Assembly: GCA_022410635.1 (NCBI GenBank)
Contig: JAJVDF010000124.1
Coordinates: 1,907,384-1,971,383 of the forward strand
Length of the DNA: 64,000 nucleotides
Direction: 5' to 3'
Origin: Tretioscincus oriximinensis
Lineage: Eukaryota; Chordata; Lepidosauria; Squamata; Gymnophthalmidae
In this document: positions 44,861 to 56,200 of the stretch, piece by piece
How the letters are laid out: the number at the start of each line of letters is the position of its first letter
Position numbering within the stretch: position 1 is the first letter of the stretch
The notes under the pieces: model-generated
The model's database searches: none
The model's input: only the letters and a program-made list of their open reading frames with translations
What the model was told of the DNA's origin: nothing
Program-made: the position numbers and the translations under genes

Positions 44861-45312
44861 CCACAGTTGAGTGTATCTTTCCCCTTAAATAAACGAGTAT
44901 CCTCAATCGTCCTTAAAAGCCTTCTCATTGGTAGAAACCTGTGTCCAATGAGANCGCCTGCGGCACAGACACGATAGGGCCAGGACGTCCGTACCAGACA
45001 GGTGCAGAGCCATTTCCCTGGCTGCTTAGGAGGGCGCTGGATATGGCCGCAAGATAGGTATTCTAGCAAGGGAGCCTCATAGCCCCTTGGAGACTAATAA
45101 GGAAAAGGCAGGTACCAGGAGCTTTTCTAAATATGTTTGCTTCATCAAATGCTTTAGACACCTTTTCTGCATTACGTTTACATTTCCTCCATAAAGCCTT
45201 GATGACCCTAATGGTACTATATTTGACTCATCATCTCCACACTCGTTTGTATTTCTATTGCTATTCAGACACCCAGCTTGCTATAAATATCTGTGCCAAA
45301 ATTGTTATCCAT

Positions 45313-46100
45313 GCAATGAGACCATAAGAGGAGCCCTGCTGAATCGGGCNGGAGCCCATCTAGTCCATCCTTCTGTCTCACACAGAGGTCCACCAATTGN
45401 ACCTGGGCAGTCTGGAACAGAAGGAGGCAAAATCTTCCATTATTCTCAACACCCTGGAAATGGCATTTCAGGAATCCTGCCTGTTGCTCCATCTCAGAGG
45501 CAGTATCAAGACATCCATCCTAGTAGCTGTTTATACCCTTAGCTTCCATTAACTTGTCTAACCCTGTCTTAAAGCTACCCAGGCTGCTAGCTACCACCAT
45601 CTCTTCTAGAAATAAATTCCATTGGCCGATGACCCTCTCGGTGAAAAAATACTTTGTATTCTTCTGCCCCTCAGTTTCAAGGAATGCCCCCTGGTCCTAG
45701 TGTTGTGTGATCGAGAAAATAGTTTTTCTCTATTCACCTTACCCATCCCATGCATGATTTTATACACCTCAATTAGGTCTCCTCTCAAATGCCATCTTTC
45801 GAGGCTGAAGAGACCCAGACGTTGCAGCCTGACTCCATCATGGAGGTGGCTCCAGTCCCTTGATCCNTCTTGTTGCCCTTTTCTGCATCTTCTCCAGTCC
45901 CACAATATCCCTCTTGAGATGTGGTGACCAGAATTGTACACAGTATTCCAAATGTGGCCTCACCACAGATTTATAAAGAGGCAAAACAACGTTTGCTGAT
46001 TTGTTTTCGATTCCTTTCCTAATTATTCCTAATGTTAAATTTCCTTTTTTTGCTGCTGCTGCACATTGGGTTGACACTTTCATTGAACTATCCGCCACAG
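45313..46100 (-). mobile_element. CR1 LINE 3' end (minus)
   Basis: 3' UTR complement (AGGAGCCCTGCTGAATCGGG) followed by RT end on the minus strand: [40 protein letters not shown]. Confidence 0.85.
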
Positions 46101-46650
46101 CATCTGAAGAAGTAGCTTTGTCTATGAAAGCTCAGGTTTCCTACCTTTTTCTCATTAGTCTCGGAGGTGCTAGGAGACCCCCTTGCTAGACATTCTTAAA
46201 TAGCAGTCTGCAAAAATTTTAAACCAAGTCCTGAATAATTCTTAAGAGGAAATTGCACATAGGTTAATGAGGTTTCCGTGTCGCAATAGAAACCCAGCGT
46301 TGGTTTCTCATGTGTGTCACACATGTGGCTGAATGAATCATAGCTTTTCTCTTGTGGTTTGTTGACTCTGCTTCTCGGGTGACTCTGCCACTCTTGTGGG
46401 CTGACTCACTTGGCATGTTGAGTCTCGGTCGTGGCTGAAGAGCTGTGATGCCTGGTTTGGAGGCTGTTAAACTCCTTGTAGCCAGGCAGTGATTTTACGG
46501 CTTTTATGTTGCCATGTTTTTGAAGACGCTCTTCTTTTGTTTAGCATCATTGTAATGGCTTAGATGAGGGAATTGAAGGAGAACTTATCAAACGTGCTGG
46601 TGACACAAAGCTAGGATGGATTGCTAATATTAAACAGGGGAGGATTCAAA

Positions 46651-46866
46651 AAGAAGAAGAAGAAGAAAGATGAAAGAAAGATGAAGATGAAGATGAAGAT
46701 GATGAAGAAGATGAAGAAGAAGATGAAGATGAAGATGAAGAAGATGAAGATGAAGATGAAGAAGATGGAGAAGAAGATGAAGAAGAAGATGAAGAAGATG
46801 AAGAAGAAGATGAAGAAGAAGATGAAGAAGATGAAGAAGAAGAAGATGAAGAAGAAGAAGAAGAAG
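46651..46866 (+). repeat. Expanded (GAAGAT)n/(GAAGAA)n microsatellite
   Basis: 216 bases of GAA/GAT triplets joined directly to the tail of a minus-strand SINE, so it is an expansion of that SINE's CTT tail. Confidence 0.92.
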
Positions 46867-46965
46867 AACTTGGTTCTTATACCCTGCTTTTCTCACCTTT
46901 CAAAGGAACTCAAAAGCGGCTTACAAGGATATATTTTGCCCGAAGGCTCACATTCTATCTTCCCC
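46867..46965 (-). mobile_element. SINE 3' part
   Basis: Complement of the BovB-like end (ACCCTGCTTTTCTCACCTTT) and CTTCCCCAC; interrupted by the CR1 copy that follows. Confidence 0.75.
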
Positions 46966-47391
46966 ACTCACAACACAAGGACCAGAGGGCCCTCCTTAAA
47001 ACTGTTGGGTAGAAAAGTGAGAACAGACAAAGGAAAGTATTTTTTCACCCAGAGGGTCATCGGCCTGTGGAATTTACTTCCTAAAGAGGTAGTGGTAGCT
47101 AACAGCTTGGATAGTTTCAAGACAGGACTAGACAGGTTTATGGACACTAAGAGTATAAATGGATACTAAGATAGTTGTCTGGATGTAGCCTCCGGGATGG
47201 AGCAACAGGCAGGACTTTTGAAATACCATTTGCAGGGAGTCACGAACAGGAGCAGCATTTTTTGCTTTCCTCTGTTCGGACTGCCCAGGTGCATCTGGTG
47301 GGCCTCTGTGTGACACAGAATGCTGGACTCGATGGGCTGTGGCCTGATCCAGTATGGCTCTTCTTATGTTCTTATGTTCTTAAGAAGGAGA
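46966..47391 (+). mobile_element. CR1 LINE 3' end (+), young-looking
   Basis: From CACAACACAAGGACCAGAGG through GKYFFTQRVIGLWNLLPKEV to the doubled ATGTTCTT end. Nearly identical to the copies at 13553 and 38377. Confidence 0.88.
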
Positions 47392-47518
47392 AGAAGGAGA
47401 AGAAGGAGAAGAAGGAGAAGAAAAAGAGAAGAAGGAGAAGAAGAAGAAAAAGAGAAGTAGAAAAAGAGAAGAAGAAAAGAAGAAGAAAAGAAGAAGAAAA
47501 GAAGAAGAAAAGAAGAAG
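47392..47518 (+). repeat. (GAAGGA)n/(AAGAA)n microsatellite
   Basis: Purine-only run that leads straight into the next minus-strand SINE; again an expanded SINE tail. Confidence 0.9.
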
Positions 47519-47812
47519 AACTTGGTTCTTATACCCTGCTTTTCTCACCTTTCAAAGGGACTCAAAGCGGCTTACAAGGATATATTTTGCCCAAAGGCTC
47601 ACATTCTATCTTCCCCACCAGGCTATGGTGGTTCCCATGTATCTACTTGCAGTCAGTTGCAATTTCTTGCAGTTCCTGCTTTCGAATAGCTGGGTTGGCT
47701 AGAGATACAGGCTAGTGGAGGGTGCTCACCCCTCCCCACGTCCCACACAGGGCGTCGAAACCCCATCTCCCAGGCGAGAGATGAATTCCTAAGCAACTGA
47801 GCTATCCTTGAA
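47519..47812 (-). mobile_element. tRNA-derived SINE, full copy (minus)
   Basis: Complement of the tail, ACCACCA body, CTTGCAGTTCC, GAGCACCCTCC and the tRNA-like head ending near GCTCAGTTGCT (complement). Confidence 0.8.
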
Positions 47813-48185
47813 CAATGGGCTGAAACTAACAGAGTGATATTTAACAGGGATAATAGCAAAGTCTTTCACCTGGGCAAGAAAAATGAAAAGAACACGTGTA
47901 GAAAGGTAGGAATCTGACTGAGCAGCAGCACCTGTGAAAAGGATCTGAGTGTCTTTGATCACGTGAAGTAATTATTCCTCTCTACAGTACTGTGAGCAGA
48001 CCACACTTAAGAGTCCTGTCTTGAATTCTGAGGGCCCCAGTTTAAAAAGACATTTGATGAACTAGAGCAAGTTGAAAAGAGTTATGAAGGTGGTGAGTGG
48101 GCTGGAAACCCTGTCCTTTGAGGAACGATTAAAGGATCTGGGGATGTTTAGTCTGCAAAAGTGAAGACCGAGAGGAGACCTGATT
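47813..48185 (+). mobile_element. CR1 fragment, second subfamily (+)
   Basis: AATGGGCTGAAACTAACAGA to GGGGATGTTTAGTCTGCAAA, colinear with the minus copy at 21703-22562. An L2-like tail follows (48190-48300, GGGCGGGGTATAAATGTAAA). Confidence 0.75.
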
Positions 48186-48305
48186 ATGGATACTGTTTTC
48201 ATATTGTTTTTAATGGTAATTTTGTATCGTCGCTTTTATTATTGGCCGCCCTGAGACCTTCGGTTGTAGGGCGGGGTATAAATGTAAATAAATAAATAAA
48301 AATAG

Positions 48306-48655
48306 CTGTGCCAACTTCCTGTTAGCACCAAAAATGTTTCCTGTGGGCACTGGGTACAATTGGCTAAAGAGACTTCCTCCTCCCAAGGGCTAGCTGTGGT
48401 GCAGGCTGGGAACTGTAGTCCATAGGGCAGGACCCCACACAGGCTGGGCAGAAGAGACTCATACTACAATTCCCAGCAGGCCCTGCCACCAGCACAACAG
48501 CTCTATTTCACCTTTTTCATATTTGGGCTGCTGCTACTGCCTGCGTCTTGAAGCTGCAGAAGCACAACTAAAAACCATAAAACAGGAAACAGAAATTCAG
48601 CCAGGAAGTAGAGAAACAGGAAGCTGGCAGTTTTTTGTGATTGTTTAATTGGCAG
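48306..48655 (+). mobile_element. GACGGGT-type MITE copy
   Basis: GCCAACTTCCTGTTAGCACC to TTTGTGATTGTTTAATTGGC; both outermost ends are eroded. Confidence 0.7.
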
Positions 48656-48835
48656 CTTGCTCTACCCCAGAGATATAGGCAGCCAATCCCCACAGGCTCT
48701 AGGCCTCAGTCTTTTATGTGGTGTAATCCCGGGCCCGGCAGTTAATGCAGATGTAGTTTGCTATTTCTATATCCTGGAGAGATTAGGGATCGAATTTGTA
48801 ACAACCCCGCCTCCAACGCATGTGTTGCCTGATCT

Positions 48836-49152
48836 GATTGGCTAAGAAGCTGGATCGGAGGGAAGGAATTGAACAGCGAGGGCGTGGAGGGTTCGCAAGG
48901 AGGGTAAGAGTTTCTAACGTCTGATTGGTTGAAAATTTGTCAAAGGTTCTACGGAGGCAGGTGATTGGTCGGCATTGCAGAAGCAGCGTGAGCTGTCTCC
49001 TAGCTTCAAGACAAATATGCGCTTCCAGTTCCCTGTGTTGATTGGTGAAAAGCGGAAAACGTTTTTCATTGGCTAGAACTTTAGGGAGGTAACGCGCTGA
49101 TTGGTGGGAAGGAGGCAAATCTGTTACTATGGCAGCGCGTTGGTTTGGCGGG
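48836..49152 (+). promoter_or_regulatory. REC8: Presumed REC8 promoter: six NF-Y boxes and an E2F-like site
   Basis: ATTGG (inverted CCAAT) boxes begin at 48836, 48923, 48963, 49040, 49067 and 49099, five of them GATTGG(C/T). TTTGGCGGG, close to the E2F consensus, lies at 49144-49152. The block is GC-richer than its surroundings and unlike the listed repeats. It sits 1.1 kb before the REC8 start codon. The start of transcription is not visible. Confidence 0.65.
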
Positions 49153-49159
49153 TTTTTTT

Positions 49160-50231
49160 TTATTCCATCAGACTTGTCAGGCTAGCGTTGAGATCGCTGC
49201 GAATCTGAGTTAACTTTGACAATCAACACCCAACTCAATCACTCTCAAAAAAACCCAATGAATCCCCTAGAATAATCGTTGGGATTATTTCTGCTCTTCC
49301 TTCCGTCTTTCCTTTTTAAAAACTAAATTTTAATGAAATTAACTCATCAGTTTAAAGGAAATATTTCCCCTCCCTGTAGGTTTCCTTCTGATCGCCCCCA
49401 GTCAGAATATTTTTTTAGTTACCTTCTTCCTGTCTAAGGAATCTCTGTTTAATTAATTTAGGAGCATAAAGTTATTATTGGAAAATTAATTACACACAAT
49501 TATAAACCACTGGTCATTAACTGCTTTGCTGTTTTCAAAGCCTTTCAATTGGCTTTTCTTGTTTATCCAATTAGCTGTTTTAATATCTTGTTAATTAGTA
49601 ATGTTAAATAGCTGTTCCTGCTCGCCTCCAGTTAATTGCTGATGAAGTTCTGCTTGTTAGTTGCTAACTCTTGCTAAGAATTTCAATGTGTGGGGAAATA
49701 TTTACTAATTTCACCCACTTTATTTGCTGTGAGTTAAATTAGTTTTTAGAGCAAAGCGTCTTACAATAGCTTCTTGTTCTTAGGTTTGATGTTAGATGAA
49801 ATNTCCCTTAATTGAATAAGTTTCCCCTTCTTTGCCTCCGTTTTAAAGTCACGTTAGGTTTTTACCTTTCGTAACAGCTCGTCAGCAAACCTTTTTCCTG
49901 CTTTCCTTCACTGGGTTTAAGACTGATTAGCTTTAGCTTTAACTGCTGGCTTCAGACTGAAATAACTTTGTATGGAAAAAATAGTTTTAATTGTTCTTGA
50001 TGTTACGCCGGTGCTGAATTACAGAACCATTAGGAGAGCAAGTATTGCAAATTCCTGAATTCTTAAATTGCGGAATTACAGCCTCTTTGACTCCCAAAAG
50101 TACAAAACAGNACAATATAACTGGACCATACATAACCAAGTTCGCCAAGTAACACAGAATTGTCTAGACGCATCTAGAATTCAGCAGGGTTTGAAGATTC
50201 AGCAGCAGAAAAAAGGTCTATTTCTTTCACC
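49160..50231 (+). other. Presumed REC8 5' UTR/first intron region
   Basis: AT-rich, with TTAATTAGT-like blocks and no recognised repeat. It probably contains a leader intron, because the start-codon exon lacks a promoter directly upstream. I cannot place a leader exon. Confidence 0.4.
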
Positions 50232-50287
50232 ATGTTCTATTATCCTACCGTTTTGCAACGTCATACTGGATGCTTTGCAACTATATG
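50232..50287 (+). CDS. REC8: REC8 exon with start codon
   Basis: 56 coding nt from ATG to GTAAGA, encoding [18 protein letters not shown] and two bases of Trp. This is the signature kleisin N-terminus, so the start is certain. CACC precedes the ATG. Confidence 0.96.
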
Positions 50288-53200
50288 GTAAGAACGGTGT
50301 TTGGGAATGGGGAGGGTATGTGTGGTCAAAGAGAAAAAGATGCAAACAGGGTCCCTCAGCCTTCCCCAGCCTTGACAGCCAGGGTAGCTTTAGCTTGACG
50401 GATGGCTTCAGGCTAAAACAACTTGGTGTCAGTTATGGACACAATCATGGGCAATACTCTATCTGCAGTTGTCCTTGAAAATGGTTCGGAAGCTGCTGCC
50501 GGTACAGAACTAAGCCTCTAGACTACTGACCGGAATGACTGACAGGACACACATCACACCGGTCTGGAAAAAGCTGCACTGGCTGCCAATTTGCTACTTA
50601 TAAGACCTTAAATAACTTGGGTTCCAATTTAATCTAAAGGAAGAAGTTCTCTCATATCAACCTGCCTTCCTGGTTGGGCCACCACCACCTTCGGTGGCAA
50701 AGAAGGTGTAAACCCGGGATAGGGCCTTCTCTGTGGCAGCCTACTCCTTGGGGTTCATAAATCACTCTCTATGCATTGGGGGCCCTAATTTAAAAAGGAC
50801 ATGGATAAATTAGAGTAAGTTCAAAAGAGATGGTGAGAGGTCTGGAAGCCATGCCCTATGAGGGATGTTTAAAGGATCTAGGGATGTTCAGTCTGCAAAA
50901 GAGAAGACTGAGAGGAGACTTGATAGATGAGTACAAATACCTGAAGGGCTGCCACAGAGCAGAGGGATCAGCCTTGTTCTCATTGGCACGACTAGAAACA
51001 ATGGGATGAAACTGCAAAGGAGGAGATTTCGATTAGACATCAGAAAGAACTTTCTAACAGTCAGGATGATGAACCAGTGGAACAGTTTGCCACAGGAGGT
51101 GGTGAGTTCGCCTTCATTGGAAGTCTTCAAACAGAGGCTGGGCAGCCATCTTTCTGGGGTGGTTTAATGAATCCTGCATTGAGGCTGGAGGTTGGGCCCG
51201 ATGACCCTGGAGGTCCCTTCCAACGCTTTGATTCTATGATTCATTCCAAAGACTCTTCGTCCTGGCCTTTGGCTGAAAAATGGCTCTCCCTTCCCTACTT
51301 CTGGACATTGTTTTATTATGTTACTCTGTTTTTAATGTTAACGGCCCTGAGACCTTATTTGCACTATAGAAATGCAAATAAAGAAAGGAAGAAAGGTGCA
51401 AAGTTATATGCTGGCTTTTATTTGGGAACCCTTCCTTTGCATGTTTCTCAGATGCTGCTTCCCCCGAGGGAGTTGTGCGAGGGGTTTTATGTTTTGGGGG
51501 GCAGAGGCCCGGATTGGTGTATAAGGAATGTCTTCGTCCTTCACTGATGTCCCCCAGTCTTGTGTCTCTTAGGCTGGCAGCTACGGGGGCAACCAAACTT
51601 GTGAAGCGGGAATACCTGAAGGTCAACGTGCCCCGGACCTGGTGAGTGGTGTGTCGTCGACAGTGGGCAAGAAAAGGATTGAGGAAGCCTGAGTGGGTGA
51701 AGGGTGGTAGAATTTTATTTTTGTGACCCACGGTGAAAAGGAATGTTTCCTGGGAAAGTTCCGTGGACTTCTCAGGTTCCATGTTTTTGGGGCTGTTGCT
51801 CCTGCACTAGTTTTCATCCTGAATGTCTTATGATCAAATTGAAGGGTATAAATGGGTCCCCCAGCCAACTTCCTGTAAGCAGTAAAACTGTTTCCTGTAT
51901 GCAGGACTGGGCACTCCCAAGGCTGGCCTCAGTGCACGTTGGGAACTGTAGTTGGTAGGGCTAGTCAAAAAAGGCTGTCCACTGCTGGGACTACACTTCC
52001 CAGCAGGCCCCACCACAGTACAATAATGGTTCTGTTTCACCCTGTGCACATTACTTTTATAATTGTGAACCTGCTGGGCATTTCATAATAAGCCCTCTTC
52101 AAAAAAATGGCCTAGAAAGGCAGTCAGAAATGCAATGGATAACCATAAAACTGCAAACAAAAATTCTGCCTGAAGATGAGACCGTTGCGTTATTGTTGGC
52201 CACTGGCACACAGTCTATAGATGGGATTTCAGGCGTAAACAATAACAAGCTGCCAATTTCCTGTTTCTCTTCTTTCTGCCAGAATTCCTGTTTCCTGTTT
52301 TATGGTTATAAGTTGTATTTCTGCCTGCTTTTCTAGACCATTTTTTCCACATTGACAAGTGCTTAAAGCTTGGATGCCCAGCCGTTCCGCGATGCTGGCA
52401 GTAGCAGCCCAAATGTGAAAAAAGTGAAACGGCTGTTGTTGAGCTGGTGGCAGGGGCTGCTGGGAAGTGTAGCCTGAGCAGCGGGCAGCCTCTTCCGCCC
52501 AGCCTGTGTGGGATTCTGCCCTGTGGACTACAGCTCCCAGCCTCCACCACAACTAGCCTTGGGAAGGAGCAGCCTCTTTAGCTAATCTGTATCCAGTCCT
52601 GCCCACAGGAAACATTTTTGCTGCTTACAGGACATTGGCTGGGAGATCTGCCTAGAAGGGTGTATGCCTGTGCTCGGAACAAAGAAGGATGGGATGAATG
52701 GAGGTGGGGCAGGGAGATAAGAGAGCCAGGCTTAACTGATCTAGTGGTAATCCCTCGCTCTCTCCCTCTCTTTCCCTTTCTCTGCAGTGAGGACATCATG
52801 GCCTACATTCTTGTACGGGCTCCGCCCCCTATGCCTGGTGCCCCCAGGCCCCGCTTTTCCCTCTACCTCTCTGCCCAGCTGCAGTACGGAGTGGTCCTTG
52901 TGTACAACCGGCAGTGTCAATACCTCATTGGTAGGATCCCTTTGGAAGAAACCCCAGGATACCATCTTCTTTGGCCCTGTGGTCCTGTCCCTATTGAGCC
53001 TTATTCTGGCCATAGGAGCCTGCCCTCTGCATGCTACTGTAGTCTATGGCAGGCCCCGAATGTGGCACATGGATGGCCAAGCATTCCTCTTCTGGAAGTG
53101 AATTCCACAGGAGCAAGGGGAACAGGGAGCAAGCAGGCCAGCCTCTCCTTCTGCCCTTCAGCTGCGGTCTGTTTTTTTCGCCCCTTCAGAAGAAATCCAA

Positions 53201-56200
53201 CATGTCTTGGACCACCTCAGCCGTACTCAGCCGAAGATTGACTTGACCAACCAGGACCTGTGAGTGATTATGGTTCCCACTGTAGAGTTGTGTGGGAGAA
53301 AATTCCATTTCTATCATCTGCAGGATCTCAAATGGCCAGTTTAGTGAAATAGGGAACCAGTGGCGGGAGTTTTCCAGTAGGAAATCTCATGGCGGGAACT
53401 CCAAAATCTCAGGCATTTGCGTCTTCTTCACGTGCACGGAAATTTCGTGGAAGTGATGTCACTCCGGAGGCCATTCCCGGAAGCAGAGATCAGAAAGTGA
53501 CTTCATTGTGATGTCACTTCCAGGCCCCGGGGCCCCTTTCTGGAAGCAGGGGGTCAAAGTAGCATCACAATGATGTCACTTCATACATCACTGTACATGA
53601 ATTCATGCTTCGCATGAGAACGAACAGTCTCACAGAGCGTGTGAAATTCTCCTCCATTCCCACTAGCAGAAAGGCTGATGTAATAAAAAGAGAAATATGA
53701 AAGGACCTAGCGGAAATACTGTATAGACGGGTCCTCCAGCCAACTTCCTGTAAGCAGAAAAAATGTTTCCCATCGGTGGCTCTATGTGTCTGTCACCATC
53801 ATTGTATTCTTTTAGATCATCATTGTACCTCTTTCGTCTGGCTTTTAGTTGAAGAAATGTTGTTTACCTTCCTATCTTCAGATTTATTTATTTATTATTT
53901 ATTTATTTGTACTTATATTCCTCCCTATACCCGAAGGTCTCAGAGTGGCCAACCATAGGATGGTGCACATAGCTTTTGTTGCTTTCTCCACAACAGACAC
54001 CCTGTGAAGTAGGTGTGGCTGAGAGAGTTCAAAGAACTGTGACTGACCCAAAGTCACCCAGCTGGCTTTCATGGAGGAGTGGGGAATCGAACTGGGAGAC
54101 TCCCACCCAGATGTTAGTCCAACACTCTAACCACTACACCATACTGGCTCCCAGATACTGTTTTGGTACTGTTATAATGTGCTTAATTTGTACAGTTGTT
54201 TTTTATTGTTGGCTGCCTGAGACTGGGTATAGGGAAGGGTATAAATATAAATAAATCCGATGGACCCCCTTCATGGAGTATGTGGCTCACTTTTTATTTT
54301 TTATTTTTATGGCTCTGGAAATTAAGTTGTTTCCTTCCTGCTTTTCCCTCCACAGGCCCAGCTTGCTGCTTCCCGATCAATTGGAGTTGATGGAGTTTTT
54401 GGAGAAAGCCCCGGACCCCTTTTTCGGAATGTTGGAACCTGCACTACCCAGTCCTGCTTTCATTCCACATGTAAGGTGGTTTCCCTTGTACCCTGCTGAC
54501 CCTCTTCTACCCCTTTTCCTTTGGCCTCATGTGCACTCTAGACGAGATATTTCTACAGCTATGGTAGTTACATTAAGGCAAAAATGCCTCACGTGTGCAG
54601 GTGCTTTCAGAAATCCACTTACTAAAAGTCCCCTTTGCCCTGGGTTTTTCTGATAACCCGCATGTGGAAATAGGTAGGAAAAGGCGAGAATTTAGCCGAG
54701 ATTCAAGGGGAGACTTGCCCACTGNTGCTCATTCATATGAGGGGAGGAGGAAGAGTAACCAATCAGGAGACTGTACGTGAGTTCCTGAGCATACAGTCAG
54801 GCGGGAATATAATTCCCCTGGATAGTTAGCTCCTCGCTATGATAACGCACGAAGGTGAGCTGGGCAGGCTATTCTGGATTTAAGCAGCTCATTGGATGGG
54901 GTCTCAGATACAGTTTGGAAAGGTTTTACTAAGCCAGGAGGCAAAGGGGGTCCCACCCATTGGGTGTCAGCAGGAGGGAACATGCATGGACAACAGCACG
55001 TGTGGTAGCTGCCAAATCACACACTATGCATGCACCTTTCAAAACACAGGGTCTGGAGTGCCTCCCTTATGAAATCAGGCTGCAGCGTCTGGGCCTCTTC
55101 AGCCTCGAAAGGCGACGTTTGAGAGGTGATCTGATTGAAGTGTACAAAATCATGCATGGGATGGATAGGGTGAACAGAGAAAAAAATGTTTTCTCTATCA
55201 CACATCACTAGGACCAGAGGGTACTCCTTCAAACTGATGGGCAGAAGAGTGAAAATAGACAAAAGTATTTTTTCACCCAGAGGGCCTGTGGAATTTATTT
55301 CCCGAAAAGGTGGTGACAGCTAACAGCTTGGATAGCTTCAAGACAGGACTAGACAGGTTTATGGACATCAAGGGTATAAATGGGTACTAGGATGGATGTC
55401 TGGATGCTGCCTCCGGGATGGAGCAACAGGCAGGANTCCTGAAATACCATTTGCAGGTAGTCACGAACAGGGGCATATTTTACTTTCCTCTGTGTGACAT
55501 AGAATGCTGTACTAGATGGGCTCTGGCCCAATCGAGTATGGCTCTTATGTTCTTAGTATGTCCTTATGCCTCAATTCTGTGNTCATGGGCTCTGGAACTC
55601 ATGTACAGCTGAGCTACTAGGGTTGCTTTTANGCATGCAAAGCATCACAGACCAACTGCACCTTTCAAAACACAGGTAAANCCCAGGCTGGCAGGCGGGC
55701 AGGGCCCACTTATCATGGTTGGGTAGGGCCCACTTAATCAGGGCCCCATTTATCTTTGGACAAGCTAGCTCCCTGGCCAGTCCGCCCCGAGAAAATTTGG
55801 GTCCAGCTCCCTAAAATTATGGGAGCCGCTAAGGATTATGGGTAGNGCTGTGGCTACCATAGGACAATCTGGGGCAGTGCTCCGGGACCCAGTTGTTAGT
55901 AAAATAAAAAATAAAATAAAATAATTTTTCAGGCTCCTGGGGCCCCACTTTGTTTATCTACCCCAGGGTCCCCAAGAGTCTCGTTACACCTATGATTATG
56001 GGAGCTGTCACTGGACGACAAAAGCACTTTTCCAAGACAAATCTCCTATTTGGGGCTTGGGACTTTCCAGTGGAGAAACAAGAAGGCCAACCGATGTCTC
56101 CTTTGCCTTCTCTCTAGGTCCGTTCTGTCCTAGAAGCAAGGACTCCTGAAAGGATCCCACTAGAAGAGTCTTTTCCATCTCCCTATGCTCACAGGGCAGG

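Noticed and set aside
46621..47169. 182-codon open frame rich in Lys and Met
   Set aside because: It is the translation of a GAAGAT microsatellite running into SINE and CR1 sequence; not a gene.
50068..50478. 136-codon frame over the REC8 start exon
   Set aside because: It is in a different frame from the kleisin ATG at 50232, includes intron sequence and has no recognisable domain.
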